In this document: piece after piece, positions 49,718 to 64,000 of the stretch
Layout of the letters: each line of letters opens with the position of its first letter
How positions within the stretch are numbered: the stretch's first letter is position 1
From: Paramecium octaurelia
Lineage: Eukaryota; Ciliophora; Oligohymenophorea; Peniculida; Parameciidae
Length of the DNA stretch: 64,000 nucleotides
Assembly (NCBI GenBank): GCA_905182995.1
Contig: CAJJDP010000099.1
Location: forward strand, 253,404 to 317,403
Reading direction: 5' to 3'
Position numbers and translations under genes: made by a program
The notes under the pieces: model-generated
The model's database searches: none
Told to the model about the DNA's origin: nothing
What the model saw: the letters and a program-made list of their open reading frames with translations, nothing else

Positions 49718-52700
49718 TCAGTACAACATTTAATGAATTTCCTTTGCCTGGCTCCTAATATTCGCAGTTAGAATCAGCTCCACAGGAATAAGCACTAGAA
49801 TCTATCGTAATGATTGGATGGTTAATTGTTATTTATAGATCCATATAAAACTCAAGGTACAATACATGGCGAATAGACTGATTAATTATAGATTTCATAA
49901 TTACCTAATCCCAAATCCATAATAATAAACTTGTATTACGCTGATGATGCTCGAACTGATATTGGAATTGTCTTGTTAAAACAAAATCAAGAATTATCTC
50001 ATTGCAGTTTAGATGTCAGTAAAATATTATAAGATAAAGTTCTGAAATTATTAAGATTGTGCAGTGATCCTACACTCCTCTATATTTGGACTATATTTTA
50101 AGTTATTTATTTCGTAATCGTATTCTTAATTGATAAACTTAACGAATGCTGCAGTGAATCCCAGAGCACCATTCACAATGATGTCCAAATATATATCTTT
50201 CCTATTGCAAATCAAATATTCATTACCTATCATACGCTAAGGACTATTTTGATAAATCACAAACTGGTAGATTATCTAAGGTAGTCGATAGACATAGATC
50301 ATAATTCAAAACTCCATCAAAGATACTCTTCTGATTGTTTTCATTAGCATTTTTCAAGATGACATCAGCGATTTCATTAATCAAAGGCAATAAGTTATCC
50401 TTGTAATCTATTAACAAAGATGTTGATAAGGTTTAATTAATATAGCTAAGGTTATAATTTGGAATTAGAGGTTCAGTTTTAGTGAGGCCTGCAATTAGAG
50501 CCAATGAATCCATGTTGTGTCTAAATTACACAAATTTTAATGTAACAGTTAAGGAGGGTTAGAAATTATCATTATATGACATATGGATTAGATACCCAGC
50601 CATTAAAAAGGCTGACCATGTTATAGCCAATAAAAACGTTATTATAACATTTGTTCTATTCAAATAATATGTTTTCTATATTCTGGAATATAAAGCACTA
50701 GTTGCTCGATAACTATTTTAAGTAGATTGAATAGAAATAGCTTATTTTAATTCTACTTTTTTCTACTTTTTATCAGAATATTCAAACATAACTTCTCCAA
50801 AATTAAACAGTTTCCATTTATTAGTACTTTCATTTTCCAACTGCTCTTTTATCAGAGTGAGACGATTAATTTAATCAATTGATTAATTTTCATTTATGCG
50901 AGATACTAAAAATAGTATTGATTTAGTAATGTGATCAATAAAAAGCCAATATTTCAATTATAGTCCAATAAAAAACATTACAGAGAATAGTTAAACCATC
51001 ATAACTGTTAGGAAGTACGATCTCACTGAAGATTAAGTATCAATAGTATTCTGCATGATAATCTGAATTAGTTGATTATGTAGATCTATGATTTGCCATA
51101 AGTTCACTCTTATTATACCTGTTGTTAGCATATCTGGATACAAGAAAAATTCTTTTCCCAAGTTGTTTCTATAAGAAGTTTCAGCTGTTTGATATAAAAC
51201 TTAATAAAAGTCCTAAAGGGGAAGGCTTTAAAATTTGATAACTCCATTTTCAATATATTTAAAATTGAAAACTGTATTGACATTCAAATTCTAGGCTTAC
51301 TTAGGCACTTAAATTGCCAAATCAATCATTTATGATCTAGCGAAATCATACATTGAAGCTAATACGTTTAAATTTCTATAAGCCATAAAAGGACTTAAGG
51401 GGATTATTTTTAGACTCTATACATATTGGATCCATTCTTGATACATAGCGGAAGTGTAAAAGTAATTAATGTCTTGGGGTTATCTCAAATTTTTAACTTA
51501 TTCTGTCTAAGTTATGAGATTAGATGATATCAATTACACATTAATTATATCAACAGCCAAGATAGCCAAGGATATCAATGATAGAAGGAAACCTATTTTT
51601 TTAAGAGGAGTGATAAGTTAGGTGTTATAATACAGTTATTAAACAATTAATAAGGACTCCTTTGATGTTGAGTTTGTAGAAGTTCTTGAGGGATTCGATG
51701 CAAAGTCCATGGCATTCTCTTTCTTTTGTAATTGAGCTATTCTTAGTTTACCCAGGATGGAATTCTTTTTTAATGTTTAACTATTAGATTCAAATTTTTC
51801 ATTGACTATTTCTTGTTCATTCTCATCTAATAATTCTAATTGTCTTTCCTTTAATCCCTTAAATTATATGATTAAGATATACATGCATTTCATTTTCCAT
51901 TTGCTCGAACTCTTAAATGCATTATTTATCTAAGAGTCTGGGCTTTATATACAAAGGTTATTAAAAGATCATTTATCTGTTGGAATCAAATATATTGGAT
52001 CTTTCTGATTGTTTAACTTTGAAGCTCATTTCCAAGGATTTTGAATTGTCTAAAAGATTATTATTACTCAAATCGTCATTATCATACTATTTAACAGCCT
52101 TCAATTAATTCATCATTTTAATTTCCAAGATGATTCCATTTTAAGATTCAGGAATTTCCACATTCTCATTTTTTAGGAACATATCACTATTATTCAAATC
52201 TTGAGTTTGATATAAGCTCTATTGTTGAGTTGTTTGGGATGGAACAGTGGTGAAATGCTGATTTGAATTTTGCAATTGCAAGTGCTTCATTTCTTTGATG
52301 GAAATCATAAAATAAGCATAAGTTCCTTTTTTATATTTTAGAACCTTAAAGGACAAACTGTAAAACAAGCCTAATTACATATATTAAGATTAAGTATCAA
52401 ATTCGACCATTTTTTTTACAGATTCTTAGACTTCTGGATGTAAAATCATGATTGGCGTATTATCTATTAGAATTGATTTTCTGATTTCTTCAGGAATCTC
52501 TTAATCATCATACATATCTAGATTTGTATTCACAGAATTCTAGGAATATCTTGAATAGGTTAAAGATTTATAAGATCTCTGGTTGCCTTAAGTTTGAGTA
52601 CCATTACTTCTTCTCTTAAATTAGGACAATATCAAATTGGAATTTTAAAGGCAGTCATTATGATTTGATGGAATAATCCAATAAGATCTTAAGTTATTCA

Positions 52701-55017
52701 TCAGATAATTTGAAGACGAGTTAATTTGGAGCCTTAATTCCTCTACTTATTAAGTAATGGATGGTATATAGTATTAAATTAATGGATATCTTAGCAGTAA
52801 CTCTTTGACTTCGATTTATTACGCTGTCGTTTCAGATCGTTTGGACATATGAGAACTTTCAATTTTGGTTTTAGATCTCAAAGCTTCATCATAAAATTAT
52901 TTAGTGAATCCAAGAATTTTACCATCTATTCCAAACAAAATAGTTTCATTATTTGATTACTCTTTAGTTAGAATCATATTCAATAAAAAGTCATTCTTAT
53001 TTGAATCAAAATAATTATAGAGATTGATATTACAAGGTTCTATGTATCCTTATAAATTTTAAAAGAATGTTGACTCCCCATGCACCATTAATTTGGAATG
53101 TCCCTTTTGTAAATAATTGTCCATTAACTAATCATGGATTCCTTATAAGAAGACGGGCATCAATTAACTGCAGTGTTTGATTAATTTAACATTATCCTCG
53201 GAATCACACAAAAACTATGATAACTATTTACTATTGGTGTTAATTAGCTCTCCTCTTTTACGCACTAGACTAGATTTTAAGATTATCAATCTATCTTTAA
53301 TATTAATTTAATGCTTATACTTTGTATTAATTGAATGTTATCCAAAGATTCATCTTATTTATATCTTTCGCTCTTTAACAAATCGTCAATGGATTTCTCT
53401 ATTTGAAAAGCCTAGAAAGAGTTCGAATAAATTCCAGTCTAATAGATTTATATGATTCTCATTGATAAAATGTCCTGGGATGAAGATCCTTTCAACTTAT
53501 TATTGGTCATATCGAATCTATCCTCAAATTCCTTTCTGCATCTTAACATTTTTGAAGTTGTTTTTAATGCTTCATGAAGACAATGATCAATGTCATTGTA
53601 CCCATTTATCAGTTTATTCCAAAAATTGATTTTGCTATTCAAAGTTTCAAGAATGAAAGGGAACAATATGGATGCAGAGTGTGAAGTATTAAATGCTGAT
53701 TGCACATCTAGTGAATTCAAATGTTCATTGGCATTTCTTATGGAATTCTTAACTTGCGCCTCTTTTTAAAATTGTTAAGTTCTCTTATATAATTCCTATT
53801 ATAAATTGTGAGAAGCTATTTTATAGTAGATATCATTAGATGTCATTAAAATGACTCTTATCAGTGCTTTTAATGGGGCATGATTTGCTACATAGGAACA
53901 ATAAAGCAAAACATAGAGTTGGCTACTGTTGATTGAAGTATTGGCCATTCTTCTTAATAGACACTCAACTATTTGATGAAAATTCTTGCATTTTTTGCAT
54001 GTATGATTCTTTTTGATGATCGATAGAATAATCTTCGATTTTGGTACAGCACTCATTTCATTGTTTTCTTCTAAAATCTAAGTAAATTTAATTCATACTT
54101 AAAGTGTGACTAAATTCTACTATTACTTAAGAGTGATATAGTAATTCATTACCCGTTACTGAATCTATATGCACAAGCACACCAAAAAAAGGATTATTAA
54201 GAATAATTCGTAGATACTAAAATTGAATGAAATGGAAATATTCAAGGAAACCGCAACAGACTCAACTAAAATGTATGGAAATTGATTGATTCTGTTTATC
54301 GAAGTTGCAATATAGATAAAGCTTTTTATTAGCAACAAGGCAAATCTTAATTGAGGTAAAATATCTATTGATTTGAGAATAATTGATGTTATCAATAACA
54401 CTTACATAATGCCATTGAAAACTATAGAATAATCCAATGTTAAAATGTAATTATCTTCCATTAATTTTTCGCATCTTCCAAAGTAAATGTGTATTGAATT
54501 CAAGATCAAGGCGAATATGATATTTAGTGAGCCTATCAATATTATTCCTATTCTGCCTGCTGAAGCACAGAGGTCGCTGAGATTGCAAATCTCTTGGTCA
54601 TAAATAAAACTCAATGCTGAATACAGAATAGGAATTTAGAAGAGCAATTCGTAATAGGTTAAGAATGAATGCAAGATGTGCTATAATGAGGTTGATTTAT
54701 TTCTCAAAAAGTAATAATAAGTGAACATTAGTAAGAATATGATGTGCACGATAAAGAAAAATAGAATTATGAGAACTTGCTAAGTGGAGGAAATAGAATC
54801 TATTATGAAGCAATAACTTATTATGCTCAGGATTGGACTAATGTGCATATTGATATTTATACTTCATCTCTGTTTTATATTGCAATTAAAAATTCTTGAC
54901 AAGTTCGAGTTCTTGTGCTTTATTTATGGTTGCTATAAGAACAACTATACTTTTGAGTTGAAGTTGAGTGGAAGCTGGATGGATTAATAGATTTATTAAT
55001 TTGAATAGTTGTTCCAT
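49718..55017 (-). CDS. Giant multi-pass membrane protein with Cys motif and PAS-like region
   Basis: Roughly 1,650 residues with several short introns not all resolved. The N-terminal ~400 residues contain about ten hydrophobic segments (for example VLIILFFFIVHIIFLLMF; IGIILIGSLNIIFALIL). Next is a conserved-looking cytosolic block with TCKKCKNFHQIVEC, a long helical region, and a PAS-like stretch (NETILFGIDGKILGFTKQFY). A C-terminal membrane region surrounds a large presumably extracellular loop and ends with ISLFAMYCTLSFIWIYK and QILVLIPVELIL. This is a large ciliate-specific family of putative sensory membrane proteins of unknown function. Some junctions in 50-52 kb were not worked out, so the protein could be split or longer than stated. 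Confidence 0.7.
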
Positions 55018-55192
55018 TCAAAATTTAAAAATAAATTAAAAATGCAGAAATTTCATACTTCATTAGATATTAAATTCTCACATTTCTATTCAAATAGTGT
55101 TTGATTTAAATGGTTATATTTATTTTATAAGTGAGATCACCAATATATTGATTCATAATTAAGTGTATAATTCTGTATATAAAATATTATAG

Positions 55193-58100
55193 ATGTAAAA
55201 TAAGGAGATTGCCTTTCTGGGTATTGATAGTCCTGTTCACAGTTAAAATGTTATATCTCCTCGATTTGACGAATTGATCCCTATTTATTCCAATGAAAAT
55301 ATTGATGATCAGCCTATGGACGAAGCTATGAAACTCAAAAGGAATATATTCGAGAGGAAGAATTTTCGAGCATTAAATGATGGACACAAATCCGATAATT
55401 CTAATGACGACAGTTCCTTGAGTAGTTTGAAGTACTTCCATTTTATGTAAAATAAGTAGTCAAAGCTAAGTTGAGGACGAATCTGCCAAATCAAAGACTA
55501 ATTCCTTCATTCATTAATCTCTTTCTTAAAAAGAATGCTAAAATTAAGGTCAATTATAAAAAGCATAAAGTGGTTAAATTGTAGATTCAGCTTGTAACCT
55601 TCTCTATCAGACAGGCAAATCTAACTCAAAACTTGAGATATATCAAAGTTTCGTTTAGCAATTTGAAATACAAGAAGATAAAATCTAGAGAATTAAAACT
55701 TAGCAGGCCCAGAGATAAATTAAAGCAAAAGATGTTTAGCCCAAGAAAATATCGGGGCGAAGGGAGGGCACAATTGGGTACATTTATATAAGTGAAACCT
55801 AGTTTAAATCAAATTTGGTCGTAAAAAGGTCTAATGATCATTCGTTTGGTTTCAAGGTTTATTCAATAATTAAAGACAAAAACTGAAACCATTAAATTTA
55901 GACTGTTGACACACAAAATATTTTCAGTTATAGGAGATTTGTCTAGTAACTTTGAATTTATTTTAGTTACTCACTAAATTAAATAAAAGCCAAGCTTAGT
56001 ACATTATTATAACAACATTAGTTTCTCATTTTGAAATATAACTTTCAAAAACAAGCAACCAAGTATTTGCACTATTTGGAGAATTGCCAAGATTTCCTCA
56101 GTAGAAATATCATAGTTATCAAACCAGATAGCAAATTTAAAATTCTATGGGATATCCTTCTCCTATTGTTTATCGTAATGAACATTTTTTATATTCCCAT
56201 TAACATAAGTTTCGACATCACCACATCAGGCATTTTTGAATACTTATTTGATTTGCTTCCATCCTGGATATTTGTTGCAGAGATCCTCTTAAACTTCAAC
56301 ACAGCATATTATGATAAAGGTTTGATGCATGAAGATAGGAAGTCAATTGTGAAACATTATCTAAAAGAGAACTTTTTTTGGGATTTGATTGTGGTGATCC
56401 CTTTCTTAATATCAAATTTAAATATCCCATTTGTTAGATACACTTTGCTCTTGAGATTAACTAGATTAAATCCATTAATGGAAAGCATAGAAGAAATGCT
56501 AAATTTAGAAGTATTACATATTATACAATATAGGAAAACATTCAAATTTTTGTTGATCTTTTCAAACTAATCTTTTTTCTTGTTTTAACAGGTCATTTTT
56601 GTGGATGTGCTTGGCATTTTGTTGCTTTGACTGAACATGAATCTTTTGGGATGACTGAAACATGGCTTACTCATTATGATCCAGCTGCTTACGAGTATCA
56701 TTGGTTTGATAGATATGTAATATCATTGTATTGGAGTGTCATAACGACAGTTACAGTTGGATATGGAGACATAGTTCCAGTGACTACATTTGAACGCATC
56801 TTTGTAATTGTAGTTACACTATTACTATGTGGAATATTTGGTTATTGCATATCAAACATAGGAAATATTTTCAAATCTATCTCAGATAAGAAAACTACCT
56901 ACAAATTCAAATTGCGTTAAATACATTAGCATATCAGAAAAAGAGGATTAAATTTAAATTTGTCATTAAAGGTATACATATATATTCAAATATTCAAAAA
57001 GGTCAAAAAATACTTTGAGTACTATTTTAAATTAGAACAGGAAGAAGAGAATCATGCAGACATCTTTTTATCATAGCTTACAAAACATTTGAGAGAGGAA
57101 GTCTTAACTGATTTATATAGTAATACACTCAAAAAATCCAGACTTTTGAGAGACAATTTCAATGAAATTACTATCAATAATCTTTGTCAATTTGTCAAAG
57201 AGAAAAAGGTGTTGCCTGAAGAAGTTCTCTATTCGAGATTTGATTAACCAAAAAAAATTTGGTTTGTTCTTTCAGGTGCCTTGGAATATGTTGCAGATCA
57301 TAAAAGTACTGCTTAAGTTCAATATTTTTAGATGAAAATGATTATTATGAAGCTACAGAAACATTTTTGAAGAAATTTACTGCTGGGTAAATTATCAGTA
57401 CTAGTAAATAGAGCAGTTTTAGGGGAAAGAGAATTCATTACGTAGCAACCTTACGAATACAAAGCCAGGGCCTTAAGATTTACATAGATGGCTTACATTG
57501 AGTAAGAATTTTATAATTTGATTTAGTTATGATGATTTCATAAATGTAATTGCAGAGAATGATATGGAATATGAAATATTCTGCATGAAGAGAGATAGAT
57601 TGCTATTATATCCTGCATTTAAGGGATCAGGAAATGTGTGCGAAATATGTGAATGGACTCATAATTTTATACAGTATCATCATCTTTATTAAATCTTAGA
57701 TGTCCATTTGTCTTTCTTCAACCAAATACAAATAAAATTGCCAGTAAATTTACTTCAGTTAAACTCAACAACAGAATTAAGTTTCCATTGCGCAGACCTT
57801 ATAAATAGAGAGTAAAGGAAACCATAAATAAAGCTCAAGAATGTGCTCTGAGAATAATTGTTGGAAATTTGACTGAATAGTAATATACACAAATTATTTT
57901 TAGGGAGTACACCGATGAATATTTGATTTCTTTGGGGTTCTAATTGAGTCCCAATCTGGAGGATATATCACCCAACAATTATGAATCTTCCTAAAACATT
58001 CATGATTCAAAATCAATATCAAATAGTGAGAAATAAAATGTACTCCTTTAGAAGAACACAAGAACAAACTTTGGAATAACAAGTGATTTAAAAGAAAGTC

Positions 58101-59080
58101 GAGACTTAGATCTAGATAATCAAATGAGAAAGAGTGTTATTAATTTTAAAAGGTTGCAATTTGGAAAAGAAAGAACAAGAGCAATTTAGTTTATAAGGAA
58201 AGACAATTTCAATTAAGAAAAAATCCCTGAAACACTAGAATAATCTTAAATGTTAGCTCTTCCTGTTCCTATATAAATTCAAAATAATCGTTCCTCACTT
58301 AAGCAATATCAATAGAAAGCAAGAAGATCTTCAAACCTAGAAGACTTAGGACTTTTATAACCTTCACAAAAACTGGGTAATTTGGCTTAATAACTTGCTC
58401 AATAAGATATAAACAGTAAATATTCGTAACGGCAATTGAGCAAAAATAGTGAAGAAAGCGATATGAAAGACTCCATAAAAATCATAAGACAAATTGAAAA
58501 TCAAGAGAGACGAGTCTAAAATGGAGGTGAGCAAAGAAGAAAAGTTAAGAAAACTACAATTTAGATGGGTTAGAAGCCAAAAAGAAGATCATATTAAAAT
58601 CAATAAACTTAGAACTAAAGTCCTGTTACTTAAAATTAATAAGTGCAACAAATAACAGTTGCTTTGGATTAGAATAAGACTAGGGCCAGTCTCATGGAAA
58701 ATAAGAAGAATTTATAATAAAATACTCAATTAACAAGTTCTAAATTAATAGAATTCAAGGGAGAAATAAGGGAAGGGTCCTAAATTGATTCATTGCAACA
58801 GAAAATATTAGATATAGTGCATACGAATGTAAATTTTGAGATGGACATCTGCAAATAAACTTTGTTGTATTTTCCTGAACACAACATAGAAGCAATATTG
58901 AAAAAGATAGAATTATATTATCAATAGAATAAAGGGAAGGAAAAAAAGTAGTATAAAAGGGCCAAGTCTAATCGTAATCTTTTTGAAAGAATTAAAGGTT
59001 CAAAAAATGCAACAATAAAAAGCTTATCGAATAATTAAAAATCTTAAACTGATGTTTAAAAGCAAGCTGAAAACATTTGA
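55193..59080 (+). CDS. CNBD-type K+ channel (channel 3)
   Basis: 1218 residues after nine introns of 23-30 nt; the exon sum is exact. A ~240-residue cytosolic N-terminus precedes six membrane segments, an S4 with a few Arg (RYTLLLRLTRLNPLM), pore ITTVTVGYGDIVPVTTFER, a C-linker (LSLKVKKYFEYYFKLEQ) and a CNBD-like fold with LGEREFITQQPYEYKARALRF, a divergent phosphate-binding cassette. Then comes CEICEWTHNFIQCP, a C-x2-C-x3-H-x4-C-P knuckle split by the intron at 57674-57699. The tail of over 400 residues is Gln/Asn/Arg-rich and disordered. Divergent from the giant membrane protein gene with a 175-bp gap. The pore is intact; nucleotide binding is uncertain. Confidence 0.92.
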
Positions 59081-59704
59081 AATCTCAATTAATATATTTT
59101 GCTTAGTTTATTATATAAACTGCAATGATAATTTTATACTTAATTCAATTAATTAAATTTAAGGTTTATTTAGAAGTTTCTTTCAATATTATAGATATTA
59201 CTTATGTTAACTGGATATTTGATTCTTGTTTTTTTAAACAACTACTGAAAATAAAATTAGTTAATCTTTAAAAGCCATCATCAATTGTAAATTTTAAATC
59301 ACTTTCTTATTAGTAATGCGGTTTATTAGTATTTCAGATTATTATATTACATTTAAGTTCATTATAAGATCATTTATCTATTATGAACATTACCATTTTT
59401 AAACATCATCAACTGTTTAAAATAAGATTAAACCTGTAATAATTTTATATTAGTTAATAATAATGAATCAAAAGACCTTAAACAAATTAGAAATAAGAAT
59501 CACAATTTTACTTTTGGATACTGCTTTTAGATTTAATTTCATGTAAAGATTATTTTACTACTAACTTATAGAATAGACATCAGCTTTAAACTAATTATAA
59601 GCATCATATTATTAAACTTAAATTTAAGAATTGGATCGTTGATCTGTATAGAATTAAATTAAGTGGCTGTTTAATATAATAACTGCATTATTAAATATAT
59701 AAAA
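59081..59704. other. Intergenic, AT-rich
   Basis: No supported gene. Both strands show only AT-driven open frames. Confidence 0.65.
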
Positions 59705-61615
<1,911 letters not shown>

Positions 61616-61848
61616 TATTTTAAATTAATTATGTAGCCATTAATTTGTTGGCAATATTTTATATTTGTATTTTATCTTCGTCTTTTTTTGTCATTTATTT
61701 AATGATTAATTCATTCATGGAATTGGAAAAACTAAAAGAAAGTATATTATCTTTAATCTTACTTTATATTGAAATTAATGAGAATTTACAAATGCAATTA
61801 AAATGTTGACATTTATATAATTTAAAAACAAATGAAATTAGTAACTAC
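61616..61848. other. Convergent 3' intergenic region
   Basis: AT-rich, no gene seen. Confidence 0.6.
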
Positions 61849-63614
61849 TCACTTTGGTATTTGTTCAGGAAATAATTCTTACAATAACTTTGTAGGGTCT
61901 TAATAGTTGGTGAATGAACTCACTTTTAATAACTAAGAATTCAATTCTCTAACATCAGTCACAATTCGGAATTTCATTAGGTAATTTTGTAGATAGAGCA
62001 ATTCCTAGGAGATTAGTTTTCAGTAATTACCTAATCCTATTTATCATCATAAAAAGCGATAACAGGTACGCCATTGTCAATTTATTATCCAAATGAATAA
62101 CTTGCATTATCAATTAATAAAATGTTTTACATCTTTCTATTGCCAAGAACTCTAGAAATATATAGAAATTTAACCTTAAATCTTTAACATAAGCCCCTTC
62201 GTCAGTCTATATACAATGATCTCTAAATAATCTATGACTAATCCATTGTTTCTTTGGATCCAAATAATCCAATACAATGTTAGCATAGCAAGAATGAGAT
62301 GCAGTGAAAACAATGATTTCAAAGTGCCGAGACAATGTTTAAAGGATCTATTACGCATAAGGTCTTATATTGATAGATGCTTAGATCTTTTCTCCATTGG
62401 GAAATGTTATTGGCAGAATGATATCACCAGGTATGGCAACGCTTTCATTGCAATGGATCAAAGTTTCATCTAAATCGAACACTAATGTTTTTAAATGAGT
62501 TGATTTAGGCAAATTAACTACTTTATCTTATTAGAACTCCAAGGATAGATTACTAGCATATTCTAAACCCTAAATTATAAAGGATTGTTTTACTTAAATA
62601 GTTTATACGATATGATCCCTTACTACTTCATCGACTTTACTAGTTGATTATAGAAATATGGATCTCGCCACGCTAGAGATGTAGTATAGAAACTATGATA
62701 GAGGATGAGAATACATTATCATCTTTGGTAGGTTTTTGGGATGAATAAGATTTGTTATTAATTATTGGCTTCGTAACTTAATTAAAGGATTAATTGATTT
62801 CTAAGGACTGATGTCTACTCAATTAGGATTATTATTATTAGATAGGCTTTTTAATTTGTTTTACTTAGGTGACAAATTAACCTAGGTTGATACTTGGTTG
62901 ATCTTTCTCTTTAATTACCTAACTCTATTTTAAGGCTTTATTCAGTTATAAATTTAAGGAGGTCTAACATTTAGTCAACTCTTTAGGAGTAATTGATCCT
63001 TTGGAATCATTGATTTCTGGATCTTTTTTTTGAAAAAATTTAGCTGCCAATCCAAGAGGCTTTTGTTTTGATCTCTCAGATTATTTTTACAATTAAGAAT
63101 TGCTGATTTCAATGTTGGATTTGATATTATTTAGTTTATTCTCCAAGAAGAGCAATTTCTCATGTAATTTCTTGTACTCTTATTGATCAATTTATTTGTT
63201 TGGCAATTGATGATCAGATGAGCATTTCATAAGATTGGTATCTGGAACCTATTTTAATGAGAAATATCTCGATTATGGAGTAGCTTATTATGGTTAAATG
63301 TATGTTGAATTTTTCAATTCTTTGAATGAAGATCTGCATGGTTATTTCTGATTTGAAAAGGCCCTTTTATCATTGGAGGCTGAAGCTGGTCTTGGACCCG
63401 CTTAAACGGATGGTTGTCTGGGTTATGATGAGCTAGGACGCAATTCAGGTTTTTGAAGCACTTAAGTAGATTGATATTGATGATGATGTGCTTGGATGGG
63501 TTTTTGCTTTTAAAATTGAACACAATAATTTTCCTTATCTGACACCTGCTTGAAGGATTGTCGAAAAGAATCTTAGATAACTGGTCTTTAAATATATTGT
63601 GGCACTCGTTGCAT
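61849..63614 (-). CDS. SCP/FCP-type (CTD-like) HAD protein phosphatase
   Basis: 556 residues after four introns (22, 24, 23 and 26 nt); the exon sum is exact. The N-terminal ~290 residues are basic, Gln/Ser/Pro-rich and disordered with one short coiled coil (YKKLHEKLLFLENKLNNIKS). The C-terminal catalytic domain has the signature LVFDLDETLIHC (DxDxT/V nucleophile loop), NIRPYAQQ, EIIVFTASHSCYANIVLDYL, KDLR and a late motif LLIDNASYSFG, matching small CTD phosphatases that dephosphorylate RNA polymerase II tails or other phosphoserine proteins. All catalytic residues are present. The start was placed at 63612-63614 because the frame is open and coding-like well upstream of an internal Met at 63230. 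Confidence 0.92.
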
Positions 63615-63667
63615 TCGATTTAAATTTTTGTTAAAATTAAAAAAGTCTGTTTAATTAAAATATATTC

Positions 63668-63952
63668 TCATATTCTCCCTAATTTTTTTGTGGCCAACAA
63701 CTTGACATACATTTCATGTATTTTCTCTCTGTATTGATAATTGTGGTATTGATAGTATGATAAGCCAAACATCAAACCTAAGATACCGCTGGTGAACATT
63801 TCTCCATAAAGCTTCTTATGCAATGGTCTAGAATTAACAAAGTAAAGCATTGAAAAAGCTGAAATACCAAACCCAATTAGACCACCAATTGTTGTCTACT
63901 CTGAAAGCACTTTATCTGCTTAATTAAAGTCGTATTACTCATCTGCAGACAT
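63668..63952 (-). CDS. Small two-TM protein of unknown function
   Basis: 94 residues, no intron, complete within the window. A polar N-terminus (MSADEQYDFNQADKV) is followed by two hydrophobic segments (TIGGLIGFGISAFSMLYFV and FTSGILGLMFGLSYY) joined by a short basic loop, and a Tyr-rich basic tail. The size and glycine-rich helices recall accessory subunits of mitochondrial membrane complexes, but I cannot name it. Its stop is 53 bp from the phosphatase start on the same strand. Confidence 0.75.
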
Positions 63953-64000
63953 AAGAATAAAATTATTTTTGAGGAATTGCTAAATACAATGTATGAGTAC

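Noticed and set aside
49718-49900. A second frame at the 3' end of the giant membrane gene with a Cys-containing tail, read as a separate small gene
   Set aside because: The frame ending QILVLIPVELIL...LY joins the upstream exons through a 27-nt intron and fits the family's C-terminus better.

Overview
This window reads as macronuclear DNA of a Paramecium-type ciliate. The genome is very AT-rich. Every convincing reading frame uses TAA and TAG as sense codons (glutamine) and ends only at TGA. Coding regions are cut by 22-35 nt introns with GT(A)...(T/C/A)AG ends, and intergenic gaps are often only tens of bases. With the standard code nearly all genes look shattered. With the ciliate code and short introns removed they become full-length proteins. 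For most models the summed exon length is an exact multiple of three, which I used as a check.

Layout. 1-3.1 kb: the 3' end of an unknown gene, then a reverse-strand pseudokinase-TPR gene. 3.2-5.5 kb: a coiled-coil gene. 7-11.3 kb: a K+-dependent vacuolar H+-pyrophosphatase, methionine aminopeptidase 2 and a small ER thioredoxin. 12.3-16 kb: a tiny MGSC protein, a Tousled-like kinase and an EF-hand protein. 16.2-20.5 kb: a CNBD K+ channel and a coiled-coil gene. 21-26 kb: a small secreted Cys-rich protein, an AIG1-like GTPase and a sideroflexin. 26.4-29 kb: a WDR43/UTP5-like ribosome-biogenesis protein and a zinc-finger coiled-coil protein. 29.1-33 kb: a second CNBD channel and a protein with DIxGAxP motifs. 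33-36.7 kb: four tightly packed reverse-strand genes (Ser/Arg/Lys-rich protein, VAP, secreted LTA4H-type aminopeptidase, a small ORF). 37.3-43.6 kb: a four-domain voltage-gated-cation-channel alpha subunit. 43.9-48.7 kb: a bZIP factor and a CBM20/trehalose-6-phosphate synthase-like/phosphatase-like fusion. 49-55 kb: a small tail-anchored protein and a giant multi-pass membrane protein. 55.2-59.1 kb: a third CNBD channel. 59.7-64 kb: katanin p60, an SCP/FCP-type phosphatase and a small two-TM protein.

The genes do not form an operon. The most notable content is the ion channels: three CNBD K+ channels and one Cav-like alpha subunit in about 43 kb. All three CNBD channels carry a C-x2-C-x(3-4)-H-x4-C-P knuckle just after the nucleotide-binding fold. 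The Cav-like channel has Asp at all four selectivity positions. Several genes keep a fold but have lost catalytic residues (pseudokinase-TPR; trehalose synthase/phosphatase-like fusion). I saw no rRNA, tRNA, CRISPR array, LTR element or transposon. I did not find a clearly new multi-gene system; the best leads are the channel knuckle, the DDDD filter and the double-degenerate trehalose enzyme.
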